Below are positions 1 through 8,859 of a stretch of DNA of 56,509 nucleotides, piece after piece. The stretch's first letter is position 1, and every line of letters starts with the position of its first letter. The DNA comes from DATMFV01 sp035555975 (GTDB lineage Bacteria > Verrucomicrobiota > Verrucomicrobiia > Chthoniobacterales > Chthoniobacteraceae). The notes under the pieces are model-generated. The model was not told the origin of the DNA. It worked only from the letters and a program-made list of their open reading frames with translations, and ran no database searches. The position numbers and the translations under genes are program-made. The stretch is taken from contig DATMFV010000061.1 in NCBI GenBank assembly GCA_035555975.1, positions 1-56,509 of the forward strand, given 5' to 3'.

Positions 1-609
1 CGGCCCGCAGCGGTGGTCTGGCTGTTTGACTGCGGCGGGGTCCGTCTTCAGGAAGCGAACGCGGGGGAGATGGCGGTCAGCGAAGCGATCCGCGCCCTCA
101 TGGCATGTCGTAGCGCCGGGGTGCCGGTGCTGGCGCTGGTCGCCGGGGCCAACGGAGCCTTTGGCGGGGCGGGGATTTTGTCGCTCTGCTGCGACCGCGT
201 GATCGCCTCGGAATCGGTCCGGCTCGGCGTGAGCGGGCCGGAGGTGATCGAGACCGTGATGGGAGCTGAGGCATTCGATTCGCGCGACCGCGCGCTGGTC
301 TGGCGGACGGTCGGCGGCAAGAACCGGTATCTCTACGGCGAAGTCGACACACTGGTGGAAGACCGCGCGGCGCATTGGCGGGAAGCCGCGTTGGCCGCTC
401 TGAAAGCGATCGAAACCGGGCCTTTGCGCTGGAGCCTGGAGGGGCTGCGGGCCGAGTCGGAAGCGCTCGCCCGGCGGGTGGAGCAGTACGGCGACGCGGG
501 CGACGCGCTGGAGATTTGGAAACGGATGGGGCTGGAGAACCCGGAAGCGATCCCGCTCATGGAAGTGCCCGAACTGGTCGCGGCTGCCAAAGCGAAAGGA
601 GTGCGTTGA
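1..609 (+). CDS. mdcD: Malonate decarboxylase beta subunit MdcD (5' partial)
   Basis: Carboxyltransferase beta subunit of the biotin-independent malonate decarboxylase. With MdcE it decarboxylates malonyl-S-ACP to acetyl-S-ACP in the cytoplasm. The frame is open from base 1 and the gene begins upstream of the window; the GTG at 13 is internal. About 202 codons are visible. They carry the family motif GGVRLQEANAGE and the glycine-rich GANGAFGGAGIL stretch expected of a crotonase-like carboxyltransferase fold. The stop overlaps the mdcE start (TGATG), so the two subunits are probably translationally coupled. The order D-E-G-B-H that follows strongly supports the name. mdcA and mdcC should lie to the left. 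Confidence 0.93.
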   Translation, partial: RPAAVVWLFDCGGVRLQEANAGEMAVSEAIRALMACRSAGVPVLALVAGANGAFGGAGILSLCCDRVIASESVRLGVSGPEVIETVMGAEAFDSRDRALVWRTVGGKNRYLYGEVDTLVEDRAAHWREAALAALKAIETGPLRWSLEGLRAESEALARRVEQYGDAGDALEIWKRMGLENPEAIPLMEVPELVAAAKAKGVR

Positions 610-1322
610 TGATTTCAGAAAAAGTAGCGGCGTTATTGGAGCGGCTTTTCCCGGAGGGAGCCCACGCGGAGGTGGAGGCGGGGGTCTTGAGCGGCGGGGC
701 GACGGTCGGGGGAGAGACGGTGGCGCTCGCCGGAGTGGTTGACGGGACGGCGCTCGGCGTCAATGAAGTGGTCCGGCTCTCGAGGGCGCTTCTGGAAGTG
801 CTCGAACGGCAGCCGAAGAGGCCGATCGTCCTTCTGATCGACACCAGGGGGCAGCGGATGGAACTGCGCGACGAACTTCTGGGGCTCAACCAATACCTGG
901 CCCACCTCTGCCGCGTGCTGGAGATGGCGCGGCAGCGGGAACACCGGCTGGTGGCGGTCGTGGCGGGGGAAGCGCTCGGCGGGGCGTTGATCGCAACCGG
1001 GTTGATGGCGCAGGAGGTGATCGCGCTCGAAGAGGCCAACCCGATGGTGATGCCGATGGCGGGGATCGCCGCCGTGACCAAATGTTGCACGACGATGCTG
1101 GAGGAGTTGAGCGCGCGCAACCCGGTCTTTACGCCGGGGGCGGACGCCTTTTACCGGATGGGAGGCATCGACCGGCTGCGACCCGCCGACCCTGCGGCGG
1201 CGTTGGCCGAGGCATTGAACGAACCGGTGCGGCTGGCCGATCACCGCGCCGCGCAAGGCGAGGGGCGGGGCGGGCGGACGAAGGCCCGCAACGTAGCCGA
1301 ACGCGTGGTGGCGCTGCCGTGA
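609..1322 (+). CDS. mdcE: Malonate decarboxylase gamma subunit MdcE
   Basis: Gamma subunit (237 aa), partner of MdcD in decarboxylating malonyl-ACP. The frame is open further upstream, but I chose the ATG at 609 because it overlaps the mdcD stop and has a good GGAG nine to ten bases before it. Motifs seen: LIDTRGQRMELRDELLGLN at about residues 75-95, then a GEALGGALIATGLMAQEV segment typical of the acyl-CoA carboxyltransferase fold. The length is close to the expected 235-260 aa. The end overlaps mdcG by four bases. No defect is visible. Confidence 0.92.
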   Translation: MISEKVAALLERLFPEGAHAEVEAGVLSGGATVGGETVALAGVVDGTALGVNEVVRLSRALLEVLERQPKRPIVLLIDTRGQRMELRDELLGLNQYLAHLCRVLEMARQREHRLVAVVAGEALGGALIATGLMAQEVIALEEANPMVMPMAGIAAVTKCCTTMLEELSARNPVFTPGADAFYRMGGIDRLRPADPAAALAEALNEPVRLADHRAAQGEGRGGRTKARNVAERVVALP

Positions 1323-2017
1323 AAACGGGGTGGCTGGCACCGGTCCCGGGGCGGCATACGCTCGGGTATTGGGCTGACGGTTCGCAGGAGGAATGCGCCA
1401 TTTTTTGCGCGGTGACCGACCGGGAAACGCTCGTGGCGCGTTGGCGTGCGAATGGCTGGCCGGTGATGGTGCGGCGACCGGTGCCGGGCGAACCGGTGCC
1501 GCCGGGTCTGCAATCGGGGGGAGGCGGTCGAGAGTGGGTGCCGGTCGGGATCGCCCTTCCGCCTGATGAAGGCAAACGGCGGGTGCGGTTGTGGGTGCGC
1601 CGGGAGGCGATCGCCCGGTGGGAGCCGCCGTGCCGGTTGGCGGAGGCGCTCGGGTCGGCTCCTGTTGCGTGGCAGGCGTGGCTCGGGGAGGTGGTCCGCC
1701 TTTTTGAAGCGCAGGGGGTGGAGGTGTGGGTCTATGGGGCGCTGCTCTGGCAACACCTGACCGGGTTGGCTTATGTGCGCGAGGCGGCTTCCGATCTCGA
1801 CCTTTTAGGCACCCCGGGGGCGGGGCGGCGGGGCGCGGCGCTGACGGCCTTTGCCCGGGCTGCGGCGGCGGAGGGGGCGCGACCGGTCGACGGCGAGGTT
1901 TTTATCCCTTCTTTGGGCTGGGCAGCGTGGCGTGAATGTCTGCAAACTGGCACCGGGACGGTGTTGATCAAACATGATGACGGAGTTTTCCTTGCTGAAC
2001 GCGCCGTGTGCGCGTAA
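1319..2017 (+). CDS. mdcG: Malonate decarboxylase holo-ACP synthase MdcG
   Basis: Nucleotidyltransferase-type enzyme (232 aa) that attaches the phosphoribosyl-dephospho-CoA prosthetic group, made by MdcB, to the MdcC acyl carrier protein. The start is a GTG at 1319 inside the end of mdcE, giving VKTGWLAPVPGRHTLGY. The motif GALLWQHLTGL, followed near residue 160 by SDLDLL, is the metal-binding nucleotidyltransferase site of the CitX/MdcG family. It overlaps mdcB by 44 bases, a larger overlap than elsewhere in the operon. Identity rests on the motif and on its place between mdcE and mdcB. Confidence 0.88.
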   Translation: MKTGWLAPVPGRHTLGYWADGSQEECAIFCAVTDRETLVARWRANGWPVMVRRPVPGEPVPPGLQSGGGGREWVPVGIALPPDEGKRRVRLWVRREAIARWEPPCRLAEALGSAPVAWQAWLGEVVRLFEAQGVEVWVYGALLWQHLTGLAYVREAASDLDLLGTPGAGRRGAALTAFARAAAAEGARPVDGEVFIPSLGWAAWRECLQTGTGTVLIKHDDGVFLAERAVCA

Positions 2018-2813
2018 CCCGGTGGCGTTGAGTCAGTTGGCGGTGCGCTCGCTGTTGGAGGAGCTTCGCCTTGCGCCGAAGCCGGGGCTGGTTTCACCGG
2101 TGGACAACGGTAGTCACCACGATATGGATGCGGCGTTGATCGCCCGTTCGGCGTGGGGTCTGCGGCGTTATTTCAGGAACGTGGCGGTGATCGGAGCCGA
2201 AGGAGGCGCTTTCGAACGGTTGCGCGAGGAAGGGCTGGCGGCGGAGCGGACCATGGCCCGGTTGACCGGAGGCGTGAACACCCATCGGGGGGCGATTTTT
2301 TCGCTCGGTCTGCTGGTGGCGGCCGGAATGTCCGGGGAAATCGGCACACCGTTCGGGGCGATCGTGCAACGCCGCTGGGGGAGGGCTCTCGCGGCGGCCG
2401 GGCTGCGGGCGAAAGCCGGAAAGGGAGCGCTCGCGGCGGCCCGCGCAGGGGTGGCGGGTGCGCGCGCCGAGGCGATCAACGGTTTCCCGGCCCTTTATCG
2501 CTGGGGGCTTCCGGCATTGCGCGAAGCGGAACGGTTTGGGAGGCGTCCGGCGCTGGTCCACCTCCTTTTTTCGCTGATAGCGCGGCTGGATGACACCAAC
2601 CTGCTCCATCGCGGCGGTCTGGAGGGGTTGAACTGGGCGCGGCAGCAGGCGGCGGCGTTTCTCGATCGCGGAAGTATCTTTGCCGACGACTGGGAAGCGG
2701 CGGCGTGGCAGGTGCATCGCGAGTTTGTGAAGCGATGGTTGAGCCCCGGCGGGAGCGCCGACCTGTTGGCGGCGACGTTGTGGGTCGATGCCGTGGAAGG
2801 GAGAGGCGCATGA
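1974..2813 (+). CDS. mdcB: Triphosphoribosyl-dephospho-CoA synthase MdcB
   Basis: CitG-family enzyme (279 aa) that makes 2'-(5''-triphosphoribosyl)-3'-dephospho-CoA from dephospho-CoA and ATP, the precursor of the malonate decarboxylase prosthetic group. The hallmark KPGLVSPVDNGSHHDMD lies near residues 35-52, and the downstream GGVNTHRGAIFSLGLL block is also family-typical. Two ATGs stand in tandem at 1974 and 1977 and either could serve. The stop overlaps the mdcH ATG (ATGA). The gene is needed for cofactor maturation, so the cluster encodes both enzyme and cofactor assembly. Confidence 0.91.
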   Translation: MMTEFSLLNAPCARNPVALSQLAVRSLLEELRLAPKPGLVSPVDNGSHHDMDAALIARSAWGLRRYFRNVAVIGAEGGAFERLREEGLAAERTMARLTGGVNTHRGAIFSLGLLVAAGMSGEIGTPFGAIVQRRWGRALAAAGLRAKAGKGALAAARAGVAGARAEAINGFPALYRWGLPALREAERFGRRPALVHLLFSLIARLDDTNLLHRGGLEGLNWARQQAAAFLDRGSIFADDWEAAAWQVHREFVKRWLSPGGSADLLAATLWVDAVEGRGA

Positions 2814-3739
2814 ACCGCTGGGCGCTGCTTTGTTCCGGGCAGGGGTGTCAGTCGCCGGAGATGTTTGCGCGGTTTGACGACGAGGCGTCGCAGGCGCTTT
2901 TCCGGGAGCGGATTGCGCCATTGCCGGAGGGGGTGGCTGCACGGTTTGATCCGTTGAGCGAGGAGGGCCTCTCCCGCGGCGAGGTGGCGCAACCGGCGAT
3001 GGCACTTTACAGCGAACTGGCGTGGAAGGCATTGCGGCGGGCGGGTCTGCCGCTGCCTGATCTGCTCCTCGGTTACAGCCTTGGGGAACTCAACGCCATG
3101 GCGGTGAGCGGGGCACTGCCGTGGGAGGAGTGGATGCCGGTGGCGGTGGAACGGGCGCGGCTGATGGCCGCCGCATGGGGGAGGCCGACGGCGCTGGTGG
3201 CAACGCTGGGGCTGGATCGCGCGGCGCTGGCGGCGATCGGCGCTCCGTTTGGCGCGGCGGTGGCGATCGAGATCGGCCCGCAACACCTGATCATCGGGCT
3301 GGAACGGACGCATGCGGCGGCGCTGACGGAGGCCGCGCTGGCAGCGGGCGCGACGACCTGCCGGGTGCTCCATGTCGAGGTCGCCTCGCACACCCCGTTC
3401 CTCGCGGCGGCGGGCGGACCCTTCGGCTCGGTGCTGGAGCGATGCGAATGGGGCCGTTTCGCAGTCCCGCTCCTTTCAGCGACCTCGCTTGGACTGGTGC
3501 GGACGCGCCGTGAAGCGGTGAAGGTCGCCACGGCACAGTTGAGCGGGACGGTTCGCTGGGGCGAAGCGATGGAAGCCGCGCTCGAGCGGGGCATCACCAT
3601 CTTTCTGGAACTCGGGCCCGGGCGCGGCCTGACGAAAATAGCCCGCGAACTCGCTCCGGAAGCCGCCGCGCGTTCCCTCGCCGATTTTCAGACGTTCGAG
3701 GGAGCGGTGCGCTGGGTGGAGAAGCAGGTCGGGAGGTGA
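2810..3739 (+). CDS. mdcH: Malonyl-CoA:ACP transacylase MdcH
   Basis: Loads malonyl onto, or exchanges acetyl for malonyl on, the decarboxylase ACP (309 aa, FabD-like). The acyltransferase start LLCSGQGCQSPEMF and the nucleophile elbow GYSLGELNAM (GxSxG) are visible. A distal VASHTPFLAAA block holds the usual His of the Ser-His pair. The start at 2810 overlaps the mdcB stop and has a GGGAGAGG purine run before it. It is the last gene of the operon and ends 35 bases before the convergent purM. There is a possible short hairpin in that gap but no convincing T-run. Confidence 0.88.
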   Translation: MNRWALLCSGQGCQSPEMFARFDDEASQALFRERIAPLPEGVAARFDPLSEEGLSRGEVAQPAMALYSELAWKALRRAGLPLPDLLLGYSLGELNAMAVSGALPWEEWMPVAVERARLMAAAWGRPTALVATLGLDRAALAAIGAPFGAAVAIEIGPQHLIIGLERTHAAALTEAALAAGATTCRVLHVEVASHTPFLAAAGGPFGSVLERCEWGRFAVPLLSATSLGLVRTRREAVKVATAQLSGTVRWGEAMEAALERGITIFLELGPGRGLTKIARELAPEAAARSLADFQTFEGAVRWVEKQVGR

Positions 3740-3774
3740 TGGCGGGAGTGATCCCCGCTTCGCCGCAAGCTTGA

Positions 3775-4830
3775 TCACGCCAGGCAGACGGTCCGGCGGC
3801 CCTGTTCGATCCGGCCGATCAGGCGGCCCTTGGTCAGCGCGATGGTTTCCTTGAGGTCGCGTTCGGCGACGATCAGCGCCATGCCGATCCCCATGTTGAA
3901 GACCTGGTACATTTCGTCGGGATCGACGCCGCCATTTTCCTGAATCAACTGGAAAATCGGCGGGACGCGCCATTTCCTGCGTTCGATGATGGCGTCGCAT
4001 CCGTCGGGAAGGACGCGCGGGAGATTGTCGATCAACCCGCCGCCGGTAATGTGGGCCATTCCCTTGATGAGACCATCCGGAAGCGAGGCGAGGAGCGGCT
4101 GGTAGTTGCGATGCACCTTGAGCAGCTCTTCCCCGAGCGGGCGGGTCAGCTTCGGCAGGCGCGACTCGACGCTCAAACCCATCTGTTCAAAGAAAACCTT
4201 GCGGGCGAGCGAATAGCCGTTGGTATGGAGCCCGTTGGAGGGAAGGCCGACGATGACATCCCCGGGGTTGATCCGGCTGCCGTCGATCATTTTCCTGCGG
4301 TCGACCACGCCGACGATCGTTCCGGCAAGATCGTATTCCCCCGAATGGTACATGCCCGGCATCTGCGCGGTTTCGCCGCCGATCAGGGCGCATCCCCCGG
4401 CCTTGCACGCCTTGGAAAACCCGGCGAGCAATGCTTCGAAAACCGGCGGGTCGAGCCGTTCCGCGCCGATGTAGTCGAGGAAAAAGAGCGGTCGGGCCCC
4501 GAGCACGGCAATGTCGTCGATGCAATGGTTGACGAGATCCTGCCCGACGGTGTCGTGCCGCCCGGTGGCAAAGGCGATCTTGAGCTTGGTGCCGACGCCG
4601 TCGACGCTCGAAACGAGCACCGGTTCCTTCATCCCCTTGAAATCAGGCCGGAAAAGACCGCCGAAACCGCCGATCCGCCCGAGCACTTCGGGCCCGTGGG
4701 TGGAGCTGACCCGCTTCTGAATGCGGCTTTTGACAAGGTTGCCGAGATCGACATCGACCCCGGCCTGCGCGTACGCCTTCTTTTTACCGGCGGGGGCAGC
4801 CGCCTGCTGCGTGCTCAATTTTTTGGACAT
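3775..4830 (-). CDS. purM: Phosphoribosylformylglycinamidine cyclo-ligase (AIR synthase) PurM
   Basis: Fifth step of purine synthesis: ATP-dependent ring closure of FGAM to AIR. The 351-aa protein starts at MSKKLSTQQ. An in-frame extension to 5100 is open but runs through the palindromic spacer, so I rejected it. Family blocks are clear: YAQAGVDVDLGN, VSSVDGVGTKLKIA, HCIDDIAVLGARPLFFLDY, ALIGGETAQMPGMY and HITGGGLIDNLPR. It is the last gene of the leftward pur cluster. The 285-base spacer from purF is unusually long and full of hairpins, so expression may be reduced or separate. No SD is seen before the ATG; the leader is C/T-rich. Confidence 0.96.
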   Translation of the reverse strand: MSKKLSTQQAAAPAGKKKAYAQAGVDVDLGNLVKSRIQKRVSSTHGPEVLGRIGGFGGLFRPDFKGMKEPVLVSSVDGVGTKLKIAFATGRHDTVGQDLVNHCIDDIAVLGARPLFFLDYIGAERLDPPVFEALLAGFSKACKAGGCALIGGETAQMPGMYHSGEYDLAGTIVGVVDRRKMIDGSRINPGDVIVGLPSNGLHTNGYSLARKVFFEQMGLSVESRLPKLTRPLGEELLKVHRNYQPLLASLPDGLIKGMAHITGGGLIDNLPRVLPDGCDAIIERRKWRVPPIFQLIQENGGVDPDEMYQVFNMGIGMALIVAERDLKETIALTKGRLIGRIEQGRRTVCLA

Positions 4831-5115
4831 GAAAAACGGTGTTGGTGGGATAAAAAAGGATGCTGAAGGCATCCCGGCGAAGTAGCCGGGGGTTGAGCAG
4901 AGCGATACCCCCGGAGTAAACGTCTCCTTACGATCGCATCCTGAAGGGATGCCAGCCGACGGGAGATCAGCGCCTTCATCTTGAAGGGCTGCGACCCCAT
5001 TGGGGTCGGGAGCCTGAGAAGCGTAGGTTCCGGGGGTGTCGCTACGCTCAACCCCCGGCTGTCTTGCTTGGATACCTCCGGTATCCCTGGAAACAGACAA
5101 AACGTGATCACTGTT
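4831..5115. repeat. Multi-hairpin intergenic element between purF and purM
   Basis: Six palindromes are packed into 230 bases. GGATGC-TGAAG-GCATCC (4858-4874) and its inverse form GCATCC-TGAAG-GGATGC (4936-4952) share a loop. A 31-base unit at 4885-4915 is matched in inverted orientation at 5029-5059 with three differences, and each copy also folds on itself (CCGGGGGT with ACCCCCGG). Further hairpins are CGACCCCATTGGGGTCG (4992-5008) and GGATACCTCCGGTATCC (5070-5086). This is a REP/BIME-like mosaic. I infer that it is a dispersed genomic repeat. It may act as an mRNA stability or attenuation element inside the pur operon. No gene is seen here. Confidence 0.8.
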
Positions 5116-6579
5116 TCAGGGATTGGAAAGGGCGAAAAGCTCCGCCTGCTGGTTGTGGTCGATCAGGTTGCGCGACCGGTTGCTGCGTCGTTCCATGATG
5201 AACTTGTCGACGTTCGGGTCGACCGGCACCGGGTACTTCCCGTTGAAGCAGGCGAGGCAGAAGCTTTCGAGCGGCTGCTCGGTGGCGCGCACCATCCCGT
5301 CGACATCAAGGTAGCCGATGCTGTCGGCTCCGAGGTAGTCGCGGATCTGGTCGAGCGTACACTGGTTGGCCAGCAGGTTGTTCGGATCGGGGAAGTCGAT
5401 GCCGTAATGACACGCAAACCGGTGGGGCGGGCACGAGATGCGCATATGGACCTCCTTCGCCCCCGCTTCGCGCAGGGTGACGACCCGCGTGCGTGCCGTG
5501 GTCCCCCGGACGATCGAGTCATCGACCACGACGACCCGCTTGCCCTTCACCGCTTCCTTGATCAGGTTGAGCTTCACGCGGACATTGAAGTCGCGGATCA
5601 ACTGCGTCGGCTGCAAAAAGGTGCGGCCGATGTAGTGGTTGCGTACAAAGGCGTGTTCGTACGGGATGCCCAGCTCCTGGGCAAAGCCGAGCGCGGCGTA
5701 GTTGCCGGAGTCGGGCACCGGGACGACGAGGTCGGCCTCCGCCGGGTGAAGCCGGGCGAGTTCGCGGCCCATCGCGGTGCGGACCTTGGCGACGTTGATG
5801 TCGTCGATGATGCTGTCGGGCCGTGCGAAATAGACGTATTCGAAGATACAGAAGGCCCGTTTCTGGGTTTCGAACGGCCAGAAGGAGCGGATGCCGTTTT
5901 CGTCGATGATGACGACCTCGCCCGGCTCGATCTCGCGGACAAATTCGGCGTGGATCAGGTCAAAGGCGCACGTTTCCGAGGCGAGCACATAAGCGCCGTC
6001 GAGTTTGCCCAGGACCAGCGGGCGGAACCCGTGGGGATCGCGCACGCCGATGATCTCCCGCTCGGTCATCATGACGAGCGAAAACGCCCCATGCACCCGG
6101 CGCAGCGCGGCGAGCGCCCCGTTGCTGTCGCTGGGGCGCGCCAGCAGGTGGAGGATGATCTCGCTGTCGACCGTGGTCTGGAAGATCGATCCCGACTGTT
6201 CGAGTTCCTCGCGCAACACGGCGGCGTTGACGAGGTTGCCGTTGTGGGCGATCGCGAGCTGTCCCTTGGCGCAGTCGACCACCATCGGCTGGGCGTTTTT
6301 CAGGTTGCTCGAACCGCTCGTGGAGTAGCGGACATGGCCGATCGCCCGGTTTCCTTTCAACTGTTCGAGGTCAGTCGGCGCAAAGACCTGGCCGACGAGG
6401 CCCATCCCCTTGTGGGTCACGAACGGCGTGTTGGGACCGGTCGCGGTGGTGATCCCGGCGCTCTCCTGCCCGCGATGTTGCAGGGCAAAGAGGCCGTAGT
6501 AGGAAAGGACCGCTGCGTTGGGGTGACCGAATACCGCAAAAACACCGCATTCGTGAGTGGGCTTGGTTGGTTTGGGCAT
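5116..6579 (-). CDS. purF: Amidophosphoribosyltransferase PurF
   Basis: First committed step of purine synthesis: glutamine plus PRPP to phosphoribosylamine (487 aa). The N-terminus MPKPTKPTHEC leaves a ten-residue propeptide before catalytic Cys11, the Ntn-hydrolase nucleophile. LFALQHRGQESAGI follows. The PRPP-binding site VVVDDSIVRGTT lies near residue 350. Cysteines in CPPHRFACHYGIDF and ESFCLACFNG suggest the Fe-S-cluster Bacillus-type enzyme. It lies 21 bases after purL in the same leftward operon. No SD stands before the ATG. Confidence 0.96.
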   Translation of the reverse strand: MPKPTKPTHECGVFAVFGHPNAAVLSYYGLFALQHRGQESAGITTATGPNTPFVTHKGMGLVGQVFAPTDLEQLKGNRAIGHVRYSTSGSSNLKNAQPMVVDCAKGQLAIAHNGNLVNAAVLREELEQSGSIFQTTVDSEIILHLLARPSDSNGALAALRRVHGAFSLVMMTEREIIGVRDPHGFRPLVLGKLDGAYVLASETCAFDLIHAEFVREIEPGEVVIIDENGIRSFWPFETQKRAFCIFEYVYFARPDSIIDDINVAKVRTAMGRELARLHPAEADLVVPVPDSGNYAALGFAQELGIPYEHAFVRNHYIGRTFLQPTQLIRDFNVRVKLNLIKEAVKGKRVVVVDDSIVRGTTARTRVVTLREAGAKEVHMRISCPPHRFACHYGIDFPDPNNLLANQCTLDQIRDYLGADSIGYLDVDGMVRATEQPLESFCLACFNGKYPVPVDPNVDKFIMERRSNRSRNLIDHNQQAELFALSNP

Positions 6580-6600
6580 CGTCTTGGTCGTCTGGAGAAC

Positions 6601-8859
6601 TTAGGCCGACATCTGGTTCCCGATGGAACAAGACCACGTTCGGTGCAACTCGGCAACCTTCCATTTGCGCGTGGTGCCGTCGGCGGTGATCTCCAGCGTC
6701 TCGCCGGAGGTGGTCGTCCCGATCACGCGCGCCGGGGTGCCGCGTTCGGCGGCCAGCCGGAGAACGGCGTCTGCGTCGCGGGTGCTGATGACGACGCGGG
6801 CCTGCGATTCGTTGAAAAGGAGGACTTCCGGGGCGAGCCCGGTGATGCCAAAGTCGATCTCCGCCCCGATGCGTTCCTGTCCGCCGATGGCGCTTTCGGC
6901 CAGCGTGACGGCAAGGCCCCCTTCGGCGCAGTCGTGAGCGCTTTCGACGAGGCCCGAGCGGATCAGTTCGCGCAACGTATCGTGCAGCGCGCGTTCCTTC
7001 TTGAAGTCGACCTTGGGCGGCACCCCCTGCTTGAGCCCGTGGAGCACCTTGAGGTAGTGCGAACCGCCCATCTCGTCGCCCAGCTCGCCCAAAAGGAGAA
7101 TGGCATCGCCCGCACGGCGGAAAAAGCTCTGGGTCACGTGCGCCTGTTCTTCGATCAGGCCGACCATGCCGACGGTCGGCGTCGGGTCGATCGCCCCGGC
7201 GGGGCTTTCGTTGTACAGGCTGACGTTCCCGCCGGTGACCGGGACCTCAAACGCCCGGCACCCTTCGGCAAGCCCTTCGACCGCTTCGCGAAGCTGCCAG
7301 AAGTTTTCGGGCTTGTGCGGGTTGCCGAAGTTGAGGTTGTCGGTGACGGCGAGCGGAATCGCCCCGGAACAGGCGAGGTTGCGCGCGGCTTCGGCGATCG
7401 CGGCGCGCGCCCCTTCCCTCGGGTCGAGCACGCAGTAGGTCGCGTTGCAGTCGCTCGTGGCGGCGAGGATCTTGTCGGCTTCGCGCACGAGGAAAACGGC
7501 GGAGTCCGAACCGGGCAGGACGGTCGTGCCGATCCGCACCATGTGGTCGAACTGGCGGTAGATCCACTGTTTGGAAGCGAGGGTCGGATCGGCCAGGAGC
7601 GTCGGGAGCGCTGCTTCGAGATCGCCCGAGGGGATCAGCGTCAACGGCGCGGGCGCAGGCTGGGGCGCCGCCTCCCGGTGGTAGACCGGGGCTTCATCGG
7701 CCAGATCGCGCGCCGGAATTTCCGCGACGGTCACGTCGCCGACCTTCACGCGCATCAACCCGTCGTCCTTGACCACGCCGACTTCGGCATGGGGGAGGTC
7801 CCACTTTTCGAAAATGGCGCGAACGATATCTTCCTTCCCCTTGTGAACGATGATCAGCATCCGCTCCTGCGATTCGCTGAGCAGGATTTCGTACGGGGTC
7901 ATGCCCGGCTCGCGCTTGGGCACTTTTTCGAGGTCGATCTCCACCCCCGTGCCGCCGCGGCTGGCGGTTTCGCAGGTCGAGCAGGTCAACCCCGCCGCCC
8001 CCATGTCCTGAATCCCGGCCACGGCATCGGTGGTCAGCAGTTCCAGGCACGCTTCGAGGAGGAGTTTTTCCTTGAACGGATCGCCCACCTGCACGGCGGG
8101 GCGGTCTTCCTTCGACTCTTCGGTCAGTTCCCGGGAGGCGAACGCCGCGCCCGCCAGCCCGTCGCGACCGGTTTCCGCTCCGACGTAAAAGACCGGGTTG
8201 CCGATCCCGCTGGCCGCGCCGCGCGCGATCTGTTCGTGTTTGAGGATGCCGAGGCAGAAAACGTTGACGAGCGGGTTGCCTTCGTAGGTTTCGTCAAAAT
8301 AGACTTCGCCGCCGATGGTCGGGACGCCGATGCAGTTGCCATAGTGGGCAATGCCTTCGACGACCCCCCGGAAAAGCCTCCGGTTGTGCCGGACATTGGC
8401 GGGGGTCTCCCCCTTTTCGTCCGTGCCGGAGATCGGCCCGAAGCGGAGCGAGTTGAGGCCGAAGACGGGCCGCGCGCCCATCGTGAAAATATCGCGGATG
8501 ATGCCGCCGACGCCGGTCGCCGCTCCCTGGAACGGTTCGATCGCGCTCGGGTGGTTGTGGCTCTCCATCTTGAAGGCGATTCCCCAGCCGTCGCCGATGT
8601 CGATCACCCCCGCGTTTTCCTCGCCCGCCTTGACGAGCACGGTCGGGCCGGTCACCGGGAATTTCTTCAGCTCGGGCCGGGAGTTCTTGTAGGAGCAGTG
8701 TTCGCTCCACATGACGGAAAAAATCCCGAGTTCGGTGTAGTTCGGCTCGCGCTTGAGGATTTTGACGATCCGGTCGTACTCCTCCGGGGTGATGCCGTGG
8801 GCGGCGATCACTTCGGGGGTGATTTCGGGGTCTTTCGGGAGATAAACAGCGGTATTCAT
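6601..8859 (-). CDS. purL: FGAM synthase large subunit PurL (small-type)
   Basis: Synthetase subunit of the three-part FGAM synthase (PurS, PurQ, PurL), the fourth step of purine synthesis. At 752 aa it is the short bacterial form without a fused glutaminase domain, which fits the separate purQ and purS next to it. Blocks seen: FSVMWSEHCSYKNSR near the N-terminus, MESHNHPSAIEPFQGAATGVGG (split over the ATP site), GIQDMGAAGLTCS, and HDCAEGGLAVTLAES in the second half. Its start overlaps the purQ stop (ATGA), which suggests coupled translation. Confidence 0.96.
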   Translation of the reverse strand: MNTAVYLPKDPEITPEVIAAHGITPEEYDRIVKILKREPNYTELGIFSVMWSEHCSYKNSRPELKKFPVTGPTVLVKAGEENAGVIDIGDGWGIAFKMESHNHPSAIEPFQGAATGVGGIIRDIFTMGARPVFGLNSLRFGPISGTDEKGETPANVRHNRRLFRGVVEGIAHYGNCIGVPTIGGEVYFDETYEGNPLVNVFCLGILKHEQIARGAASGIGNPVFYVGAETGRDGLAGAAFASRELTEESKEDRPAVQVGDPFKEKLLLEACLELLTTDAVAGIQDMGAAGLTCSTCETASRGGTGVEIDLEKVPKREPGMTPYEILLSESQERMLIIVHKGKEDIVRAIFEKWDLPHAEVGVVKDDGLMRVKVGDVTVAEIPARDLADEAPVYHREAAPQPAPAPLTLIPSGDLEAALPTLLADPTLASKQWIYRQFDHMVRIGTTVLPGSDSAVFLVREADKILAATSDCNATYCVLDPREGARAAIAEAARNLACSGAIPLAVTDNLNFGNPHKPENFWQLREAVEGLAEGCRAFEVPVTGGNVSLYNESPAGAIDPTPTVGMVGLIEEQAHVTQSFFRRAGDAILLLGELGDEMGGSHYLKVLHGLKQGVPPKVDFKKERALHDTLRELIRSGLVESAHDCAEGGLAVTLAESAIGGQERIGAEIDFGITGLAPEVLLFNESQARVVISTRDADAVLRLAAERGTPARVIGTTTSGETLEITADGTTRKWKVAELHRTWSCSIGNQMSA

